Origin: Chitinophaga niabensis
Lineage (GTDB): Bacteria; Bacteroidota; Bacteroidia; Chitinophagales; Chitinophagaceae
DNA: 64,000 bases
Direction: 5' to 3'
Assembly (NCBI RefSeq): GCF_900129465.1
Contig: NZ_FSRA01000001.1
Location: 3,350,482 to 3,414,481, forward strand
Shown: piece by piece, positions 59,324-64,000 of the stretch
Position numbering within the stretch: position 1 is the stretch's first letter
Layout: the number at the start of each line of letters is the position of its first letter
Made by a program: the position numbers and the translations under genes
The notes under the pieces: generated by a model
Seen by the model: only the letters and a program-made list of their open reading frames with translations
Told to the model about the DNA's origin: nothing
Database searches by the model: none

Positions 59324-60364
59324 TTATGCGTATTGCGCCATTTCTTCTTTACAAAGCAGGGCTACTGTTTTCACCCATGTTGGATGTGTGTTCATACAGG
59401 GGATCATGGTGAAACTGTCTCCACCATTGCTGATAAAGGAGTGTTTACCTTCCATGGCTATCTCTTCCAGTGTTTCCAGGCAATCTGACACAAAAGCCGG
59501 GCACACGATCAGTAACTTCTTAACACCCTGTTTAGGAAGGGTTTCAAACAGGCCTGCTGTATATGGTTTCACCCATTCTTCCCGGCCCAGCCTGGATTGG
59601 TAGGAAATGCTCCATTTATTCCGGGGGATCCCCAGTCTCTCTGCTACCAGTTCAGAAGTGATGGTCACCTGGTGACGGTAACATTGTTTATGCGCAGCAG
59701 AAGCAACATGGCAGCAATCATTCACTTTATAACAGTGGCTGCCTGTTACATCGCCCTTTCGTATGTGCCTTTCCGGTAGCCCGTGATAACTGAAGAGCAG
59801 GTGATCAAAATCCTGATCAAGATAAGGACGCATGCTTTCAGACAGTGCCTCAATGTATTCAGGACGGTCGTAGAACGGTTCCACTACTTTTAACGTGAAG
59901 GGATAGTTCTTTTTCTTATAGACCTCCTTTGCATATTCCACGGCGGTTTCATAACTGCTCATGGCATAATGCGGGTATAAAGGCATGAGGATCACTTCCT
60001 TCAGGTTGGGATGTTCCTTCATGAGCTTCTCGTAAGTGGCCTGGGGAGAAGGATTGCCGTACCGCATGGTGATCTCCACAGGGATCTCCAGATCGTGCTG
60101 CAGGGCAGTTTGTAATTGTTTGGTCAGCGCGATGAGTGGGGAACCATCTGCCCGCCATACTTTGCTGTAAGCTTCCGCACTATTTGCCGCCCTGTTGGGA
60201 ACAATGATCCCTCCCACCAGTATCTTACGCAGCAGCCAGGGGTAATCGATCACCCGCTTGTCCATCAGGAATTCCAGGAGGTATTTCTTCACATCCGGCA
60301 CCGCCGTAGAATCAGGCGAACCGAGGTTCATCAGCATAATAGCTGTATCAGACTTTGCGACCAT
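59324..60364 (-). CDS. hemH: Ferrochelatase
   Basis: 346 residues from the ATG at 60364 (MVAKSDTAIMLMNLGSPDS). The frame can be extended seven codons to a TTG at 60385, but that overlaps a perfect minus-strand -7 box (TACTTTTG, 60390-60383), so the ATG is preferred. Conserved: VKKYLLEFLMDKRVIDYP, PLYPHYAMSSYETAV, LLFSYHGLPERHI (active-site His) and VCPAFVSDCLETLEEIAMEG (active-site Glu). It inserts Fe2+ into protoporphyrin IX, the last step of haem synthesis. Divergent from hemA, whose operon holds the early steps. Confidence 0.95.
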   Translation of the reverse strand: MVAKSDTAIMLMNLGSPDSTAVPDVKKYLLEFLMDKRVIDYPWLLRKILVGGIIVPNRAANSAEAYSKVWRADGSPLIALTKQLQTALQHDLEIPVEITMRYGNPSPQATYEKLMKEHPNLKEVILMPLYPHYAMSSYETAVEYAKEVYKKKNYPFTLKVVEPFYDRPEYIEALSESMRPYLDQDFDHLLFSYHGLPERHIRKGDVTGSHCYKVNDCCHVASAAHKQCYRHQVTITSELVAERLGIPRNKWSISYQSRLGREEWVKPYTAGLFETLPKQGVKKLLIVCPAFVSDCLETLEEIAMEGKHSFISNGGDSFTMIPCMNTHPTWVKTVALLCKEEMAQYA

Positions 60365-60480
60365 AGACCTAAAAAATTGTTGCAAAAGTAAGCGCTTTTG
60401 AGGCTTTATCCTGCTAGTAGTGTCATTAAATTGTTAGAATAAAAACGAAGAGGAGGTGATGTTTCAGACTGATCCAGATC

Positions 60481-60512
60481 ATTGTGGTATTGGATTTTCT
60501 GTCATTAATTTG
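60481..60512 (+). promoter_or_regulatory. Candidate promoter of the hemACDE operon
   Basis: ATTG (60481-60484), exactly 20 nt, then TTAATTTG (60505-60512; 7 of 8 to TAnnTTTG). The spacing is the same as at 2677 and 41381. The start would be near 60519. Confidence 0.5.
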
Positions 60513-60538
60513 TAGCTTATACCGCTAAATGCTTTCGT

Positions 60539-61936
60539 ATGGCAGCTATCAACAAACATGATGGATATCATTTTTTGCATGCTCCACTTACCATGGTTAG
60601 AAATGACACACTAGTGACAGCCTCAGGCGCGGTTTTGAAGTCTAGGCAAGTATTTTTGCAACCGGAAGCTTTTAAGAAACACATGCAGGTCAATCAGCCC
60701 AAAGACATATCACATTTTCATATCGTTGGCATCAACTATAAGAAAACAGACGCTGCCATCCGCGGTTTATTCGCAATAAATCAGGATCAATACCAGCAAC
60801 TTTTACAGACCGCCCAACAGGCTGGCCTGAATGACCTATTCGTACTTTCCACCTGTAACAGAACTGAGATCTATGGTTTTGCACCGGATGTGGAAGTATT
60901 AATGAACCTGTTATGCGATGCCGCTCATGGCAATCGCCAGGTATTCAAAGAAATGGCCTATCACAGAACAGGAGAAGGTGCCATCCGGCATCTGTATCAT
61001 GTTGGCACCGGCCTTGATTCCCAGATCCTGGGTGATTATGAAATTGTGGGGCAGATCAAAAGCGCCGCCAAATTTGCAAAAGGAGCAGGCTGCATTGGTA
61101 CCTTCATAGAAAGACTGGTGAACAGCGTGCTGCAGGTTTCCAAGCTCATCAAAAATGAAACGGGACTTAGTTCCGGTACTGTATCTGTGGCATTTGCCGC
61201 CGTACGTTTGCTGGAAAGCAAGATCCCTGATATCAAAAACAAAAGGATCGTTTTACTGGGTGTGGGCAAAATAGGCCGTAACACCTGTAAGAATATGATG
61301 GAGTACCTGGGTGTGCGCAATATCACACTAATCAATCGTACTACCGCAGTGGCAGAAGAGTTTGCCGGCACACATGGCCTGCAGTATGCTCCTTATGAAG
61401 AAATGGATGCTGTGCTGAAAGCAGCAGACGTGATCCTCGTAGCCACCAATTCCCCACAACCTACCATCCTGAAAGCACACCTGGAAGGAACACAACCCAA
61501 ACTGGTGATAGACCTGTCCATTCCTTTCAACGTAGCTGCAGATGTACGGGAATTACCGCATGTGGAAGTAGTAAATGTGGATGAACTGAGTAAAGTGCAG
61601 GATGAAACATTGCAAAAACGGCTCAACGAAGTACCCAAAGCCATGAGCATCATTGAAGAGCACATGGAGGAGTTCCTCTACTGGTTCAAGATGCGTAAAC
61701 ATGCTGTAGTGCTGAAAGCCGTGAAAGAGAAACTCACGGAGATCCATGCACGCGAAATAAAAGAGCAAAAGAACGGCGCACAATACAATATGGAGGATAT
61801 GGAAGAAGTTTCTTCCCGCATCATTCAGAAAATGATCAATCTTATGGCCGGCAAAGTGCGCAAAGAATCAGAGAAAGGCGATCTCTACATCGCCATGATC
61901 AATGATATTTTTGAAGCCGGCGTTAATCAGGAATAG
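60539..61936 (+). CDS. hemA: Glutamyl-tRNA reductase
   Basis: 465 residues from the ATG at 60539. The conserved protein begins near HFHIVGINYKKTDAAIRG (about 59), so the first 48 residues are an extension without recognisable motif; the ATG at 60683 (MQVNQPKDISHF) is an equally good start. The promoter lies about 20 nt before the first ATG, which slightly favours it. The catalytic Cys is in LSTCNRTEIYG (C106, or C58 from the inner start). GDYEIVGQIKSA, GVGKIGRNTCKNM (NADPH site) and the C-terminal dimerisation helix follow. It reduces Glu-tRNA to glutamate-1-semialdehyde, the first committed step of C5 haem synthesis. hemC follows 2 nt after the stop. Confidence 0.93.
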   Translation: MAAINKHDGYHFLHAPLTMVRNDTLVTASGAVLKSRQVFLQPEAFKKHMQVNQPKDISHFHIVGINYKKTDAAIRGLFAINQDQYQQLLQTAQQAGLNDLFVLSTCNRTEIYGFAPDVEVLMNLLCDAAHGNRQVFKEMAYHRTGEGAIRHLYHVGTGLDSQILGDYEIVGQIKSAAKFAKGAGCIGTFIERLVNSVLQVSKLIKNETGLSSGTVSVAFAAVRLLESKIPDIKNKRIVLLGVGKIGRNTCKNMMEYLGVRNITLINRTTAVAEEFAGTHGLQYAPYEEMDAVLKAADVILVATNSPQPTILKAHLEGTQPKLVIDLSIPFNVAADVRELPHVEVVNVDELSKVQDETLQKRLNEVPKAMSIIEEHMEEFLYWFKMRKHAVVLKAVKEKLTEIHAREIKEQKNGAQYNMEDMEEVSSRIIQKMINLMAGKVRKESEKGDLYIAMINDIFEAGVNQE

Positions 61937-61938
61937 AA

Positions 61939-62862
61939 ATGGACAAAGTCATCAGGATAGGTACCCGGGAAAGCCAGCTCGCACTATGGCAGGCTAACCT
62001 GGTAAAAGATCTGCTTACAGCACAAGGGTTTTCCACTATTTTAGTTCCCATCAAAAGTGAAGGTGATATTGACCTGGTAACACCACTCTATGAGATAGGT
62101 GTACAGGGTATTTTCACCAGGAGCCTGGACCTTGCCCTGCTCAACGACCGCATTGATATTGCGGTACATTCTTACAAAGACGTTCCTACCCAATTACCCA
62201 AAGGCCTTATCAACGCCGCCATTCTTGAAAGAGGGCCGGTAAAAGACCTCCTGGTATACAAACATGATACACAATTCTTAGAAGACAGTACTTACGTAGC
62301 TAATATCGCCACATCCAGCATCCGCCGTAAAGCCCAGTGGCTGCGGCGTTATCCGCAACACCAGTTGCATAACCTGCGCGGGAATGTAAACACCCGCCTG
62401 CAAAAGCTGGCTTCCGAAAACTGGGATGCCGCTATCTTTGCCGCAGCAGGACTGGAAAGGATCGGCGTAAGGCCGGATGAATCCGTGATACTGGACTGGA
62501 TGCTGCCTGCCCCTGCACAGGGAGCCATTGTTGCGGCCTGCAGGGAACAGGATACCTTCTGCCGGGAAGCCCTGGCTCCCCTGGACCATGCAGAAACAGC
62601 ACTTTGCACAGGTATAGAACGGGAATTCCTGCGTTACCTTTTGGGTGGTTGCACCACTCCTATCAGCGCTTATGCTTATATTCAGGATGGACAATTAAAT
62701 TTTGAAGGTAACCTCTGCAATCTCCAGGGCACACTGTCCCTCACGGTTTCGCATCAGTTACCTGCAGCAGATGCAGCAGGGCTGGGCACATCAGCCGCTA
62801 AGGAAATACTGGTACAGGGAGGCGATGCTATCATTGAAGAGATCAAAAATGCCCAACGCTAA
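61939..62862 (+). CDS. hemC: Hydroxymethylbilane synthase
   Basis: 307 residues. RIGTRESQLALWQANLVKDLL, FTRSLDLALLNDRIDIAVHSYKDVP (catalytic Asp81 in YKDVP), NIATSSIRRKAQW, NLRGNVNTRLQKL, LPAPAQGAIVAACR and the dipyrromethane-cofactor Cys in LGGCTTPISAY (C238). It joins four porphobilinogens into hydroxymethylbilane. It is 2 nt after hemA and overlaps the next gene by 14 nt, so the operon is tightly coupled. Confidence 0.96.
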   Translation: MDKVIRIGTRESQLALWQANLVKDLLTAQGFSTILVPIKSEGDIDLVTPLYEIGVQGIFTRSLDLALLNDRIDIAVHSYKDVPTQLPKGLINAAILERGPVKDLLVYKHDTQFLEDSTYVANIATSSIRRKAQWLRRYPQHQLHNLRGNVNTRLQKLASENWDAAIFAAAGLERIGVRPDESVILDWMLPAPAQGAIVAACREQDTFCREALAPLDHAETALCTGIEREFLRYLLGGCTTPISAYAYIQDGQLNFEGNLCNLQGTLSLTVSHQLPAADAAGLGTSAAKEILVQGGDAIIEEIKNAQR

Positions 62863-63583
62863 ATATCGCATATTGAGTACAAAGCCCCTGCCGCAAACGC
62901 TGATCGGGGAAGCTGCCGCACATGGTGTTGCTATATCTGCGCAGGCTTTTATTGACGTGCAGCCAACACTCACACCGGAAGCAACAGCACAGAGCTTACA
63001 GCATTTTATCAAAGGCAGTACACTTGTATTCACCAGCCCTAATGCTGTGAAGATCGTGAGTAAAGCATGGCATTACAGCCAGGACCCTGCAAAAAAGGGG
63101 ATCAGCAAAGTGTATTGCTTACAGGGCGCTACACGCAAAGCAGTGGAGGAACATTTACATCATGTATCCATTGCCGGTACTGCACTGAATTCAAAGGAAC
63201 TTGCAGAGCTGATCATTGCCGAACATAATATTCCTTCGGTTGTGTTCTTCTGCGGCAGGATCCGCAGGAATGAACTGCCTGATATTTTAAAAGAACACCA
63301 GGTAGCAGTAGAAGAGATTGTGGTGTATGATACCGTGGAAACACCTGCCGCCCTGGAAGAAGAATATGATGGCGTACTCTTTCTCAGCTCCAGCAGCGTA
63401 AAGAGTTTCTTTTCCGTGAACACACTCCCAAAGCATACGGTATGTTTTGCCATTGGCACTACTACCGCAGCTTCGCTGGAAGATGTAACCAATAACAGGA
63501 TCGTTGTAAGCCCCGAGCCTTCAATGGACCTTTTAGTACAAACAGCTATTTTTTACTTTGACAATATCAATTGCTACGAATGA
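62849..63583 (+). CDS. hemD: Uroporphyrinogen-III synthase
   Basis: 244 residues from the ATG at 62849 ([19 protein letters not shown]), which overlaps hemC by 14 nt. A frame from 62702 would overlap hemC by 160 nt and is rejected. The family is poorly conserved, but [54 protein letters not shown] and [16 protein letters not shown] are its typical strands. It closes hydroxymethylbilane with inversion of ring D. It shares an ATGA overlap with hemE. Confidence 0.92.
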   Translation: MPNAKYRILSTKPLPQTLIGEAAAHGVAISAQAFIDVQPTLTPEATAQSLQHFIKGSTLVFTSPNAVKIVSKAWHYSQDPAKKGISKVYCLQGATRKAVEEHLHHVSIAGTALNSKELAELIIAEHNIPSVVFFCGRIRRNELPDILKEHQVAVEEIVVYDTVETPAALEEEYDGVLFLSSSSVKSFFSVNTLPKHTVCFAIGTTTAASLEDVTNNRIVVSPEPSMDLLVQTAIFYFDNINCYE

Positions 63584-64000
63584 GCGGACTACAGAACGAT
63601 TTGTTGTTAAAAGCACTGCAGGGAACTCCGGTTCCACGCCCACCGGTATGGATGATGCGCCAGGCCGGACGCTTTTTGCCTGATTATATCAAACTGCGTG
63701 ATAAATATTCTTTCTTTGAACGCTGCCAGACTCCTGAACTGGCCACTGAGATCACAGTAATGCCGGTGGACCAGGTAGGTGTGGATGCGGCGATCATTTT
63801 CTCAGACATACTGGTAGTTCCGCAGGCCATGGGTATGGAAGTACAGCTCGTGGAAAAACTCGGGCCCCTTCTCCCCCAGCCCATCAAAACAGCGGCTGAT
63901 CTGAACAGGATTGAGATCCCGGATGTGAAGGAACGTTTACACTATGTAATGGATGCACTGCGCCTCACCAAACAAACCCTCGCCGGCCGCGTTCCGCTGA
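63580..64000 (+). CDS. hemE: Uroporphyrinogen decarboxylase, N-terminal part (cut by window edge)
   Basis: ATG at 63580 overlaps the hemD stop (ATGA), open for 140 codons to the window end. It begins [20 protein letters not shown] and has [20 protein letters not shown], the universal MRQAGR substrate-binding motif, then [19 protein letters not shown] with the catalytic Asp. It converts uroporphyrinogen III to coproporphyrinogen III. Fourth gene of the hemACDE operon. About 60 percent of the protein is beyond the window. Confidence 0.95.
   Translation, partial: MSGLQNDLLLKALQGTPVPRPPVWMMRQAGRFLPDYIKLRDKYSFFERCQTPELATEITVMPVDQVGVDAAIIFSDILVVPQAMGMEVQLVEKLGPLLPQPIKTAADLNRIEIPDVKERLHYVMDALRLTKQTLAGRVPL

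Noticed and set aside
60461..60517. 18-codon ORF preceded by AGGAGGTG, a perfect Shine-Dalgarno-like string before hemA
   Set aside because: AGGAGG is only 2 nt from the ATG, Bacteroidetes rarely use Shine-Dalgarno sequences, and the ORF lies mostly upstream of and across the predicted hemA promoter.
62702..62848. Longer hemD frame starting inside hemC
   Set aside because: Would overlap hemC by 160 nt; the ATG at 62849 gives the normal family start and a usual 14-nt operon overlap.

Overview
The window looks like the chromosome of a Bacteroidetes bacterium, most likely Chitinophagaceae (Chitinophaga-like). The reasons are two complete SusC/SusD pairs, a FecR/ECF-sigma system with an STN-domain SusC, type IX secretion sorting domains of both type A and type B, promoters of the TTTG-N20-TAnnTTTG type, almost no Shine-Dalgarno sequences, and family-specific proteins (DUF4998, DUF4959/DUF5000, DUF5017, DUF6786, DUF4136). 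There is no prophage, insertion sequence, integrase or CRISPR array.

Layout. 1-2618: start of an aldo/keto reductase and a large T9SS-exported surface protein. 2619-4982: a regulated operon whose 5' leader encodes a 36-residue peptide ending in ACCCCKC, followed by a PhyH-type dioxygenase and a short-chain dehydrogenase; then a small zinc-ribbon protein. 5184-7350: a PhnZ/MIOX-like HD oxygenase, a VOC protein and a GlxA-type AraC regulator. 7396-24804: two polysaccharide/nutrient uptake loci read leftward. The upstream locus runs BNR-4 protein, FecR anti-sigma, STN-SusC, SusD, DUF5017 lipoprotein, ECF sigma factor; the downstream one runs SusC, SusD, DUF4959-type and DUF4998 lipoproteins. 24867-41629: mostly housekeeping and metabolic genes (hbd, mrp, pyrF, glutaryl-CoA dehydrogenase, apbE, histidine kinase, glycosyltransferase), an exported Gfo/Idh plus TIM-barrel pair, tRNA-Leu(GAG) and a candidate small RNA. 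41802-46894: tRNA-Gly(GCC) and an uptake/oxidation operon (MFS, FAD oxidoreductase, exported phosphoesterase-fold protein) divergent from a DUF6786 lipoprotein, with a strong palindrome between them. 46889-59159: yigZ, ribD, prmC, exbBD, pepT, FKBP, fmt, a LysM protein, an RsmF-like methyltransferase and the three-subunit pnt transhydrogenase. 59324-64000: haem genes, hemH divergent from hemA-hemC-hemD-hemE.

Most notable: the 2677-2976 leader. It has a canonical promoter (TTTG-N20-TATATTTG), a perfect 6+6 bp palindrome over the start site, a Cys-codon-rich leader peptide whose Cys codons can pair with the sequence just downstream, and a further structured RNA before the PhyH gene. This is the architecture expected of a cysteine- or sulfur-responsive attenuator. 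Other signals worth checking are two intergenic arrays of 11-bp units with inverted copies, a promoter-plus-terminator small RNA candidate at 38752-38810, the 9-3-9 palindrome at 45580-45600, and the unusual placement of the sigma factor behind the locus its anti-sigma factor heads. All function calls come from reading the sequence; no database search was run.
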